Shown in pieces: positions 1-10,411 of a DNA stretch of 64,000 bases. Origin of the DNA: Icerya purchasi (taxonomy: Eukaryota > Arthropoda > Insecta > Hemiptera > Monophlebidae); the NCBI GenBank assembly GCA_039619475.1, contig CM077115.1, positions 591,877,643 to 591,941,642 on the forward strand. The letters run 5' to 3'. Position numbers and translations under genes: made by a program. How positions within the stretch are numbered: position 1 is the stretch's first letter; every line of letters starts with the position of its first letter. The notes beneath the pieces are model-generated. The model saw nothing but the letters and a program-made list of their open reading frames with translations. It made no database searches and was not told the DNA's origin.

Positions 1-668
1 CAACCTCATGTGTTAACGCTACTTCTTTAATATCTTTGAAGGTTTTTTTATTTGATTGTATAGCTTTTTGTCGCATATTTTCATCTCTTAATCCTCGTAT
101 AAATTGTGATAGCAAAAATATGTCAGAAATATCAGCCTCACATTTTGGACAATATAATTCACATTTAGTTATATACTTCTGTAACTCGCCGATGTAGTCT
201 GTTACTGATTCGTGGCTTTTTTGTAATGCTGATAAAAATTTATGTCGTTGTAGTAATGCATTTTTTTGGTGGACATCGCTCTGCAGTATATCGTTTAACA
301 ATTTCACTATATGATGTATCCGTCACTTTATCTGGTGCTAACATATTTACAATTTTAGAATAACGTTCAGGACCTATCGAATTGAGTAATGTTTGCTGTT
401 TATCTATATCAGATGCGATATCAGCTACATTGAAATATATCTCTAATCGTTCTATATATTGTTTGAAATTCTCTCTTGATTCGTCAAATGTTTCAAATTT
501 GTAATCTTTTGTTTCTCGCATTTTAGATATAGAAGACGAAGGTTTGTTTATTAACTGTTTAACTAAATTCATATATTCCATTTGCATTTTCATTTGCTTC
601 TCTAATATTGATTCTAAATCTTTAACATCGACAACTGCCGTGTTGGTTTCCGGGTTTGAATCTGTCAT
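1..668 (-). pseudogene. gag: gag copy, cut at its 3' side by the window edge
   Basis: The first gag half is at 240-668 and the second half runs from 307 off the window edge. The A7 break is at 261-267. Codon 102 is Arg (CGT). The LTR (866-1122), primer site (845-859) and TATA box (958-966) of this copy lie above it. Confidence 0.85.
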
Positions 669-1122
669 TTTATATGTTTAATATGAATATATAAACAGGA
701 GCCGTTTACGTGTAATAATAATAATTTTTGTACTCACAGATAATAAGTCCGCTTAAAATTATTTGATCGTAAATGGTATTGATAATCGTCTTCCGCGCAC
801 AAAAAAAAGTTATCACTGTATACTTAGAAAAAACAGTAAACCAACCATTCTCGTCGCCACTTTTATGTCTTGAATTTGATACTTGATTATATAATTAAGA
901 TACGTGAGTTCATATTGATAAAAAACATGATTCTTTTAACATTACATTTGATTATCGTTTTATATAGAAAAAAGTAACATAAGTACAAGAATACATAAGT
1001 ACATGATACATGATAGAATGAATAACAATAATATATATATATATACTAACCCGATCACGATATATCGATATAATAATTGATACTAAATAATATGTTACAT
1101 AATAAAATGAAAATACATAACA

Positions 1123-1314
1123 ACTAATATTATTTTCATAAAAATTTTAATAAAGCCAATAAGGAAGAAGCTTTTCTTGTTTTGTTTAATAATGAAGCGA
1201 GCGGCTCATAAAAAAATAATAATAATTAGAAAAATCGACTCGACAATACTTGATGGGTGTTTTGTAGAGGACAAGAAAAAGTAAAGAAGTAAGTTGAAAA
1301 ACAGAAGCGATTAA
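1123..1314 (-). other. AT-rich 3' segment before the next LTR
   Basis: No reading frame or known motif is visible in these 192 bases. This should be the remnant of the 3' end of the element, fused to the protease region by loss of pol. It has ATTAAA near the boundary with the preceding frame and TTATTAAAATT closer to the LTR, which could act as weak polyadenylation signals. On the plus strand a GAGGACAAGAAAAAG purine run is in the wrong orientation and too far from the LTR to be the polypurine tract. Confidence 0.5.
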
Positions 1315-1602
1315 TTAATTTTCTACTGTGAAATAGTATTTAATAAAAAAAGGAAAAGAACCATCAACGGCTACAACCACTTTGTAATTAACATGTTTAT
1401 TAGTCACAAAACACGTTTTAACCGAAATTAAATTGATGGAATTGATTTCCTGCTGTTCCCCATCGCAATCACAATCGTAATGGTCGTATCCAATCTCTTC
1501 CCATAATTGCTGCTCGATTATTCTCATTTGTGATATAAAAGATTCCCTGTATAGAGCGGTTTTTGAATCATACTTGAACTGAACATTCACCACAACATTC
1601 AA
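1315..1602 (-). pseudogene. Unrecognised 95-codon frame overlapping and following the protease fragment
   Basis: This frame is open in every unit but begins with TTG, not ATG, and overlaps the gag/protease frame in its first part. The first ATG inside it is at codon 27. The early part is the out-of-frame shadow of the protease: the real protease frame, seen where codon 317 is CGA, codes for the GRDW region on the same bases. The part after about codon 45 has the acidic patch DCDCDGEQQ, then SINLISVK, and could be degraded linker between protease and RT. The last 40 codons match no family I know. The TAA end lies next to AT-rich noncoding DNA. I do not consider it a working gene. Confidence 0.35.
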
Positions 1603-2518
1603 AAATTTCTTGTATATATGTATAGAATGATCTAATTTTTGATTTAAATTTTTTCTGCAAATTTAGTGTATCGAATAAATTACAGGGTAATATTGATATT
1701 GCAGCCCCACAGTCAACTTGTAATTTAACTGGCTGGCCATCTAAATAAACAGTTGCATAATAGCGATCAGAATTAGAATTACAATTTTTAATATTATAAA
1801 TATCAGATATAGGTATAGGTTCTACAAAATTAGATTCACTATTATGTTTTTTCTGGTTAGATTTCGATTTCATGAGTGTTGAGATGCATACTTTCTCAAC
1901 ATGGCCTTTCTTATTACAGCTTTTACATGAAAGTGTATTTTTATCACGTTTGCAGTCTTTTGCAAGATGATTATCATATCCGCAATACATACATAATCTA
2001 TCAATTCCAAGGTGTTGATAATTAATTTTTCGCTTAAACGAGTTCGATCGCGCACGATTTTGATAATTTTGATTTAATCGAGTTTGGCTTTGGTGCCTCT
2101 GGTAGTTAAAATTACGATTTTTCGAACAAGGTTTATGTGTTGATATTTTATTAACTTCAGTAGGTGATGATACTTGTCGATTATTAGCTATTTCTTTTGA
2201 TACATTAATAGCAACCTCATGTGTTAACGCTACTTCTTTAATATCTTTGAAGGTTTTTTTATTTGATTGTATAGCTTTTTGTCGCATATTTTCATCTCTT
2301 AATCCTCGTATAAATTGTGATAGCAAAAATATGTCAGAAATATCAGCCTCACATTTTGGACAATATAATTCACATTTAGTTATATACTTCTGTAACTCGC
2401 CGATGTAGTCTGTTACTGATTCGTGGCTTTTTTGTAATGCTGATAAAAATTTATGTCGTTGTAGTAATGCATTTTTTTGGTGGACATCGCTCTGCAGTAT
2501 ATCGTTTAACAATTTCAC
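1568..2518 (-). pseudogene. gag: gag C-terminal half (two zinc knuckles) plus start of aspartic protease, truncated
   Basis: This 316-codon open frame has no ATG: its first codon is GTG and overlaps the first gag half in another frame, so native translation would enter it near the A7 run (about codon 16). Residues 20-110 continue the capsid-type region. Residues 130-165 are basic and Asn/Gln/Arg-rich, as in nucleocapsid. Two CX2CX4HX4C zinc knuckles follow (C176-C179-H184-C189 and C198-C201-H206-C211), which bind RNA in this family. Residues 252-278 match the retroviral-type aspartic protease start, with D269-C-G-A as the active-site motif; Thr or Ser is usual where Cys stands. The frame stops at TGA codon 317, short of the second half of the protease. 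Two other units have CGA at this codon and read on for 33 codons. Confidence 0.85.
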
Positions 2519-2879
2519 TATATGATGTATCCGTCACTTTATCTGGTGCTAACATATTTACAATTTTAGAATAACGTTCAGGACCTATCGAATTGAGTAA
2601 TGTTTGCTGTTTATCTATATCAGATGCGATATCAGCTACATTGAAATATATCTCTAATCGTTCTATATATTGTTTGAAATTCTCTCTTGATTCGTCAAAT
2701 GTTTCAAATTTGTAATCTTTTGTTTCTCGCATTTTAGATATAGAAGACGAAGGTTTGTTTATTAACTGTTTAACTAAATTCATATATTCCATTTGCATTT
2801 TCATTTGCTTCTCTAATATTGATTCTAAATCTTTAACATCGACAACTGCCGTGTTGGTTTCCGGGTTTGAATCTGTCAT
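2451..2879 (-). pseudogene. gag: gag, N-terminal (capsid-type) half, frame-broken
   Basis: This 142-codon frame opens with ATG 176 bases after the primer binding site, where gag is expected. Residues 1-50 are polar and helix-prone, with a Met/Gln-rich stretch (about 25-40) that may form a coiled coil. Residues 55-120 carry the pattern typical of Gypsy-type Gag capsid: an F-x-x-F-D start, an ENFKQYIERLEIYF core (66-79), a D-K-Q-Q-x-x-LLNSIG segment and an SYSEIV motif. Gag would bind element RNA and assemble cytoplasmic particles. The frame runs out about ten residues after a run of seven A (2472-2478 on the plus strand), while the rest of gag continues in the +1 frame with a 68 bp overlap. 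Codon 102 is Arg here and in the partial copy before it, but His elsewhere. Role by homology is solid; this copy is very probably inactive. Confidence 0.85.
2472..2478 (-). other. Frame break in gag at a run of seven A
   Basis: Seven T on the plus strand (seven A in the element sense) lie where the coding signal moves from the first gag frame to the +1 frame. The run has the same length in every unit, so the break predates amplification. A one-base gain in the run would explain it. A programmed +1 shift inside gag would be unusual for this family but cannot be excluded from sequence alone. Confidence 0.75.
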
Positions 2880-3055
2880 TTTATATGTTTAATATGAATA
2901 TATAAACAGGAGCCGTTTACGTGTAATAATAATAATTTTTGTACTCACAGATAATAAGTCCGCTTAAAATTATTTGATCGTAAATGGTATTGATAATCGT
3001 CTTCCGCGCACAAAAAAAAGTTATCACTGTATACTTAGAAAAAACAGTAAACCAA
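2880..3055 (-). other. Leader between primer site and gag start
   Basis: This 176 bp untranslated segment separates the primer site from the gag ATG. Packaging signals normally sit here, but none can be identified by eye. It holds an ATT/TTA-rich stretch and a TCTGTGAGTAC sequence that resembles a 5' splice donor. Units show three recurring changes here: a 2 bp gain just above the ATG (units ending at 14390, 40897, 58577), an ACGTG/ATGTG variant, and a CCGCGC/CCACGC variant. Confidence 0.6.
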
Positions 3056-3070
3056 CCATTCTCGTCGCCA
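3056..3070 (-). promoter_or_regulatory. Primer binding site for tRNA-Ser(GCT)
   Basis: The element strand reads TGGCGACGAGAATGG. The complement of the 3' end of animal tRNA-Ser(GCT), including CCA, is TGGCGACGAGGATGG, so 14 of 15 bases match. This site would prime minus-strand DNA synthesis. A tRNA-Ser primer is known for mag-type Gypsy elements. The motif recurs 177-191 bases above the gag start in every unit (179-193 in the three units with a 2 bp gain just upstream of gag), always with the same mismatch. The tRNA sequence is from general knowledge, not from this window. Confidence 0.75.
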
Positions 3071-3168
3071 CTTTTATGTCTTGAATTTGATACTTGATTA
3101 TATAATTAAGATACGTGAGTTCATATTGATAAAAAACATGATTCTTTTAACATTACATTTGATTATCG

Positions 3169-3177
3169 TTTTATATA
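3169..3177 (-). promoter_or_regulatory. TATA box of the putative LTR promoter
   Basis: The element strand reads CTATATAAAACG. It lies about 100 bases upstream of the primer binding site, which puts a start site about 70 bases before the end of the LTR. This fits the U3/R/U5 layout. The box is present in the other units except the one whose LTR is altered at 16429-16445. Confidence 0.5.
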
Positions 3178-3241
3178 GAAAAAAGTAACATAAGTACAAG
3201 AATACATAAGTACATGATACATGATAGAATGAATAACAATA

Positions 3242-3256
3242 ATATATATATATATA
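3242..3256. repeat. (AT)n tract inside the putative LTR
   Basis: A 15 bp alternating A/T run sits in the LTR of each unit. It is 17 bp at 54072-54088, the only length change seen, which accounts for 2 bp of that unit's extra length. Confidence 0.8.
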
Positions 3257-3778
3257 CTAACCCGATCACGATATATCGATATAATAATTGATACTAAATA
3301 ATATGTTACATAATAAAATGAAAATACATAACAACTAATATTATTTTCATAAAAATTTTAATAAAGCCAATAAGGAAGAAGCTTTTCTTGTTTTGTTTAA
3401 TAATGAAGCGAGCGGCTCATAAAAAAATAATAATAATTAGAAAAATCGACTCGACAATACTTGATGGGTGTTTTGTAGAGGACAAGAAAAAGTAAAGAAG
3501 TAAGTTGAAAAACAGAAGCGATTAATTAATTTTCTACTGTGAAATAGTTTTTAATAAAAAAAGGAAAAGAACCATCAACGGCTACAACCACTTTGTAATT
3601 AACATGTTTATTAGTCACAAAACACGTTTTAACCGAAATTAAATTGATGGAATTGATTTCCTGCTGTTCCCCATCGCAATCACAATTGTAATGGTCGTAT
3701 CCAATCTCTTCCCATAATTGCTGCTCGATTATTCTCATTTGTGATATAAAAGATTCCCTGTATAGAGCGGTTTTTGAA

Positions 3779-5090
3779 TCATACTTGAACTGAACATTCA
3801 CCACAACATTCAAAAATTTCTTGTATATATGTATAGAATGATCTAATTTTTGATTTAAATTTTTTCTGCAAATTTAGTGTATCGAATAAATTACAGGGTA
3901 ATATTGATATTGCAGCCCCACAGTCAACTTGTAATTTAACTGGCTGGCCATCTAAATAAACAGTTGCATAATAGCGATCAGAATTAGAATTACAATTTTT
4001 AATATTATAAATATCAGATATAGGTATAGGTTCTACAAAATTAGATTCACTATTATGTTTTTTCTGGTTAGATTTCGATTTCATGAGTGTTGAGATGCAT
4101 ACTTTCTCAACATGGCCTTTCTTATTACAGCTTTTACATGAAAGTGTATTTTTATCACGTTTGCAGTCTTTTGCAAGATGATTATCATATCCGCAATACA
4201 TACATAATCTATCAATTCCAAGGTGTTGATAATTAATTTTTCGCTTAAACGAGTTCGATCGCGCACGATTTTGATAATTTTGATTTAATCGAGTTTGGCT
4301 TTGGTGCCTCTGGTAGTTAAAATTACGATTTTTCGAACAAGGTTTATGTGTTGATATTTTATTAACTTCAGTAGGTGATGATACTTGTCGATTATTAGCT
4401 ATTTCTTTTGATACATTAATAGCAACCTCATGTGTTAACGCTACTTCTTTAATATCTTTGAAGGTTTTTTTATTTGATTGTATAGCTTTTTGTCGCATAT
4501 TTTCATCTCTTAATCCTCGTATAAATTGTGATAGCAAAAATATGTCAGAAATATCAGCCTCACATTTTGGACAATATAATTCACATTTAGTTATATACTT
4601 CTGTAACTCGCCGATGTAGTCTGTTACTGATTCGTGGCTTTTTTGTAATGCTGATAAAAATTTATGTCGTTGTAGTAATGCATTTTTTTGGTGGACATCG
4701 CTCTGCAGTATATCGTTTAACAATTTCACTATATGATGTATCCGTCACTTTATCTGGTGCTAACATATTTACAATTTTAGAATAATGTTCAGGACCTATC
4801 GAATTGAGTAATGTTTGCTGTTTATCTATATCAGATGCGATATCAGCTACATTGAAATATATCTCTAATCGTTCTATATATTGTTTGAAATTCTCTCTTG
4901 ATTCGTCAAATGTTTCAAATTTGTAATCTTTTGTTTCTCGCATTTTAGATATAGAAGACGAAGGTTTGTTTATTAACTGTTTAACTAAATTCATATATTC
5001 CATTTGCATTTTCATTTGCTTCTCTAATATTGATTCTAAATCTTTAACATCGACAACTGCCGTGTTGGTTTCCGGGTTTGAATCTGTCAT
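3779..5090 (-). pseudogene. gag: gag-protease pseudogene, unit 3334-5544
   Basis: The halves are at 4662-5090 and 3779-4729. The second half carries Gln115, Cys131 and Arg135 (the QCR haplotype). From this unit on, codon 102 of the first half is His. The 3' frame at 3526-3813 has Asn in place of Asp in its acidic patch and Asn for Tyr near its end. Confidence 0.85.
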
Positions 5091-5989
5091 TTTATATGTT
5101 TAATATGAATATATAAACAGGAGCCGTTTACGTGTAATAATAATAATTTTTGTACTCACAGATAATAAGTCCGCTTAAAATTATTTGATCGTAAATGGTA
5201 TTGATAATCGTCTTCCGCGCACAAAAAAAAGTTATCACTGTATACTTAGAAAAAACAGTAAACCAACCATTCTCGTCGCCACTTTTATGTCTTGAATTTG
5301 ATACTTGATTATATAATTAAGATACGTGAGTTCATATTGATAAAAAACATGATTCTTTTAACATTACATTTGATTATCGTTTTATATAGAAAAAAGTAAC
5401 ATAAGTACAAGAATACATAAGTACATGATACATGATAGAATGAATAACAATAATATATATATATATACTAACCCGATCACGATATATCGATATAATAATT
5501 GATACTAAATAATATGTTACATAATAAAATGAAAATACATAACAACTAATATTATTTTCATAAAAATTTTAATAAAGCCAATAAGGAAGAAGCTTTTCTT
5601 GTTTTGTTTAATAATGAAGCGAGCGGCTCATAAAAAAATAATAATAATTAGAAAAATCGACTCGACAATACTTGATGGGTGTTTTGTAGAGGACAAGAAA
5701 AAGTAAAGAAGTAAGTTGAAAAACAGAAGCGATTAATTAATTTTCTACTGTGAAATAGTATTTAATAAAAAAAGGAAAAGAACCATCAACGGCTACAACC
5801 ACTTTGTAATTAACATGTTTATTAGTCACAAAACACGTTTTAACCGAAATTAAATTGATGGAATTGATTTCCTGCTGTTCCCCATCGCAATCACAATCGT
5901 AATGGTCGTATCCAATCTCTTCCCATAATTGCTGCTCGATTATTCTCATTTGTGATATAAAAGATTCCCTGTATAGAGCGGTTTTTGAA

Positions 5990-7301
5990 TCATACTTGAA
6001 CTGAACATTCACCACAACATTCAAAAATTTCTTGTATATATGTATAGAATGATCTAATTTTTGATTTAAATTTTTTCTGCAAATTTAGTGTATCGAATAA
6101 ATTACAGGGTAATATTGATATTGCAGCCCCACAGTCAACTTGTAATTTAACTGGCTGGCCATCTAAATAAACAGTTGCATAATAGCGATCAGAATTAGAA
6201 TTACAATTTTTAATATTATAAATATCAGATATAGGTATAGGTTCTACAAAATTAGATTCACTATTATGTTTTTTCTGGTTAGATTTCGATTTCATGAGTG
6301 TTGAGATGCATACTTTCTCAACATGGCCTTTCTTATTACAGCTTTTACATGAAAGTGTATTTTTATCACGTTTGCAGTATTTTGCAAGATGATTATCATA
6401 TCCGCAATACATACATAATCTATCAATTCCAAGGTGTTGATAATTAATTTTTCGCTTAAACGAGTTCGATCGCGCACGATTTTGATAATTTTGATTTAAT
6501 CGAGTTTGGCTTTGGTGCCTCTGGTAGTTAAAATTATGATTTTTCGAACGAGGTTTATGTGTTGATATTTTATTAACTTCAGTAGGTGATGATACTGGTC
6601 GATTATTAGCTATTTCTTTTGATACATTAATAGCAACCTCATGTGTTAACGCTACTTCTTTAATATCCTTGAAGGTTTTTTTATTTGATTGTATAGCTTT
6701 TTGTCGCATATTTTCATCTCTTAATCCTCGTATAAATTGTGATAGCAAAAATATGTCAGAAATATCAGCCTCACATTTTGGACAATATAATTCACATTTA
6801 GTTATATACTTCTGTAACTCGCCGATGTAGTCTGTTACTGATTCGTGGCTTTTTTGTAATGCTGATAAAAATTTATGTCGTTGTAGTAATGCATTTTTTT
6901 GGTGGACATCGCTCTGCAGTATATCGTTTAACAATTTCACTATATGATGTATCTGTCACTTTATCTGGTGCTAACATATTTACAATTTTAGAATAATGTT
7001 CAGGACCTATCGAATTGAGTAATGTTTGCTGTTTATCTATATCAGATGCGATATCAGCTACATTGAAATATATCTCTAATCGTTCTATATATTGTTTGAA
7101 ATTCTCTCTTGATTCGTCAAATGTTTCAAATTTGTAATCTTTTGTTTCTCGCATTTTAGATATAGAAGACGAAGGTTTGTTTATTAACTGTTTAACTAAA
7201 TTCATATATTCCATTTGCATTTTCATTTGCTTCTCTAATATTGATTCTAAATCTTTAACATCGACAACTGCCGTGTTGGTTTCCGGGTTTGAATCTGTCA
7301 T
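5990..7301 (-). pseudogene. gag: gag-protease pseudogene, unit 5545-7755
   Basis: The halves are at 6873-7301 and 5990-6940. The second half has Pro115, Arg131 and His135 (the PRH haplotype). It also has a private Asp188-to-Tyr change beside the last Cys of the first zinc knuckle. A private CpG loss (CCGTC to CTGTC) lies at about 6953. Confidence 0.85.
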
Positions 7302-8200
7302 TTTATATGTTTAATATGAATATATAAACAGGAGCCGTTTACGTGTAATAATAATAATTTTTGTACTCACAGATAATAAGTCCGCTTAAAATTATTTGAT
7401 CGTAAATGGTATTGATAATCGTCTTCCGCGCACAAAAAAAAGTTATCACTGTATACTTAGAAAAAACAGTAAACCAACCATTCTCGTCGCCACTTTTATG
7501 TCTTGAATTTGATACTTGATTATATAATTAAGATACGTGAGTTCATATTGATAAAAAACATGATTCTTTTAACATTACATTTGATTATCGTTTTATATAG
7601 AAAAAAGTAACATAAGTACAAGAATACATAAGTACATGATACATGATAGAATGAATAACAATAATATATATATATATACTAACCCGATCACGATATATCG
7701 ATATAATAATTGATACTAAATAATATGTTACATAATAAAATGAAAATACATAACAACTAATATTATTTTCATAAAAATTTTAATAAAGCCAATAAGGAAG
7801 AAGCTTTTCTTGTTTTGTTTAATAATGAAGCGAGCGGCTCATAAAAAAATAATAATAATTAGAAAAATCGACTCGACAATACTTGATGGGTGTTTTGTAG
7901 AGGACAAGAAAAAGTAAAGAAGTAAGTTGAAAAACAGAAGCGATTAATTAATTTTCTACTGTGAAATAGTATTTAATAAAAAAAGGAAAAGAACCATCAA
8001 CGGCTACAACCACTTTGTAATTAACATGTTTATTAGTCACAAAACACGTTTTAACCGAAATTAAATTGATGGAATTGATTTCCTGCTGTTCCCCATCGCA
8101 ATCACAATCGTAATGGTCGTATCCAATCTCTTCCCATAATTGCTGCTCGATTATTCTCATTTGTGATATAAAAGATTCCCTGTATAGAGCGGTTTTTGAA

Positions 8201-9512
8201 TCATACTTGAACTGAACATTCACCACAACATTCAAAAATTTCTTGTATATATGTATAGAATGATCTAATTTTTGATTTAAATTTTTTCTGCGAATTTAGT
8301 GTATCGAATAAATTACAGGGTAATATTGATATTGCAGCCCCACAGTCAACTTGTAATTTAACTGGCTGGCCATCTAAATAAACAGTTGCATAATAGCGAT
8401 CAGAATTAGAATTACAATTTTTAATATTATAAATATCAGATATAGGTATAGGTTCTACAAAATTAGATTCACTATTATGTTTTTTCTGGTTAGATTTCGA
8501 TTTCATGAGTGTTGAGATGCATACTTTCTCAACATGGCCTTTCTTATTACAGCTTTTACATGAAAGTGTATTTTTATCACGTTTGCAGTCTTTTGCAAGA
8601 TGATTATCATATCCGCAATACATACATAATCTATCAATTCCAAGGTGTTGATAATTAATTTTTCGCTTAAACGAGTTCGATCGCGCACGATTTTGATAAT
8701 TTTGATTTAATCGAGTTTGGCTTTGGTGCCTCTGGTAGTTAAAATTACGATTTTTCGAACAAGGTTTATGTGTTGATATTTTATTAACTTCAGTAGGTGA
8801 TGATACTTGTCGATTATTAGCTATTTCTTTTGATACATTAATAGCAACCTCATGTGTTAACGCTACTTCTTTAATATCTTTGAAGGTTTTTTTATTTGAT
8901 TGTATAGCTTTTTGTCGCATATTTTCATCTCTTAATCCTCGTATAAATTGTGATAGCAAAAATATGTCAGAAATATCAGCCTCACATTTTGGACAATATA
9001 ATTCACATTTAGTTATATACTTCTGTAACTCGCCGATGTAGTCTGTTACTGATTCGTGGCTTTTTTGTAATGCTGATAAAAATTTATGTCGTTGTAGTAA
9101 TGCATTTTTTTGGTGGACATCGCTCTGCAGTATATCGTTTAACAATTTCACTATATGATGTATCCGTCACTTTATCTGGTGCTAACATATTTACAATTTT
9201 AGAATAATGTTCAGGACCTATCGAATTGAGTAATGTTTGCTGTTTATCTATATCAGATGCGATATCAGCTACATTGAAATATATCTCTAATCGTTCTATA
9301 TATTGTTTGAAATTCTCTCTTGATTCGTCAAATGTTTCAAATTTGTAATCTTTTGTTTCTCGCATTTTAGATATAGAAGACGAAGGTTTGTTTATTAACT
9401 GTTTAACTAAATTCATATATTCCATTTGCATTTTCATTTGCTTCTCTAATATTGATTCTAAATCTTTAACATCGACAACTGCCGTGTTGGTTTCCGGGTT
9501 TGAATCTGTCAT
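8201..9512 (-). pseudogene. gag: gag-protease pseudogene, unit 7756-9966
   Basis: The halves are at 9084-9512 and 8201-9151, with the QCR haplotype. The private change is Leu287 to Ser in the protease fragment, at a site where other units read TTG. Confidence 0.85.
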
Positions 9513-10411
9513 TTTATATGTTTAATATGAATATATAAACAGGAGCCGTTTACGTGTAATAATAATAATTTTTGTACTCACAGATAATAAGTCCGCTTAA
9601 AATTATTTGATCGTAAATGGTATTGATAATCGTCTTCCGCGCACAAAAAAAAGTTATCACTGTATACTTAGAAAAAACAGTAAACCAACCATTCTCGTCG
9701 CCACTTTTATGTCTTGAATTTGATACTTGATTATATAATTAAGATACGTGAGTTCATATTGATAAAAAACATGATTCTTTTAACATTACATTTGATTATC
9801 GTTTTATATAGAAAAAAGTAACATAAGTACAAGAATACATAAGTACATGATACATGATAGAATGAATAACAATAATATATATATATATACTAACCCGATC
9901 ACGATATATCGATATAATAATTGATACTAAATAATATGTTACATAATAAAATGAAAATACATAACAACTAATATTATTTTCATAAAAATTTTAATAAAGC
10001 CAATAAGGAAGAAGCTTTTCTTGTTTTGTTTAATAATGAAGCGAGCGGCTCATAAAAAAATAATAATAATTAGAAAAATCGACTCGACAATACTTGATGG
10101 GTGTTTTGTAGAGGACAAGAAAAAGTAAAGAAGTAAGTTGAAAAACAGAAGCGATTAATTAATTTTCTACTGTGAAATAGTATTTAATAAAAAAAGGAAA
10201 AGAACCATCAACGGCTACAACCACTTTGTAATTAACATGTTTATTAGTCACAAAACACGTTTTAACCGAAATTAAATTGATGGAATTGATTTCCTGCTGT
10301 TCCCCATCGCAATCACAATCGTAATGGTCGTATCCAATCTCTTCCCATAATTGCTGCTCGATTATTCTCATTTGTGATATAAAAGATTCCCTGTATAGAG
10401 CGGTTTTTGAA

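Larger units (their letters stand above)
1123..3333 (-). mobile_element. Reference unit: internally deleted Gypsy-like element (LTR, PBS, gag, partial protease)
   Basis: This is the first complete unit and the reference for all others. From high to low coordinate it contains the putative LTR (3077-3333), tRNA-Ser primer site (3056-3070), leader (2880-3055), gag first half (2451-2879), gag second half plus protease start (1568-2518), an unrecognised frame (1315-1602) and an AT-rich 3' segment (1123-1314). An autonomous Gypsy element usually spans 4-7 kb, and RT, RNase H and integrase are all missing here, so the copy cannot transpose on its own. It has one LTR per unit, shared head to tail with its neighbours. 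The lineage is inferred from gag architecture and primer type, which resemble the mag group; a polymerase sequence that would settle this is absent. Confidence 0.85.
3077..3333 (-). repeat. Putative LTR (about 257 bp), one per unit
   Basis: The segment lies directly upstream of the primer binding site, separated by a six-base gap, where a 5' LTR must end. It can be bounded by TGT at its 5' end (TGTTATG, 3333 downwards) and ACA at its 3' end (3077), fitting the TG...CA rule. It contains a TATA box, an (AT)n tract and the palindromes CGATATATCG and ATATCGATAT. It holds no reading frame. Each unit has only one such segment, so the ends cannot be confirmed by LTR-LTR comparison. No clear polypurine tract lies just upstream, so the 5' end is the weaker of the two. 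Equivalent segments end at each unit bound given for the array. Confidence 0.5.

Noticed and set aside
1058..1071. CGATATATCG/ATATCGATAT palindromes as a replication origin or protein site
   Set aside because: Short palindromes are expected in such AT-rich DNA, and the site is altered in several units without other change.
1266..1292. Purine-rich stretch as the polypurine tract
   Set aside because: It is purine-rich on the plus strand, opposite to the element, and more than 140 bases from the putative LTR.
1870..2055. 61-codon minus-strand frame repeated in every unit
   Set aside because: It lies inside the zinc-knuckle region of gag in another frame and shows no family pattern; it is a shadow of gag.
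1568..2518. Independent gene starting at the first codon of the 316-codon frame
   Set aside because: The first codon is GTG inside the upstream gag frame; no ATG precedes the capsid-like part. It is the continuation of gag after a frame break.
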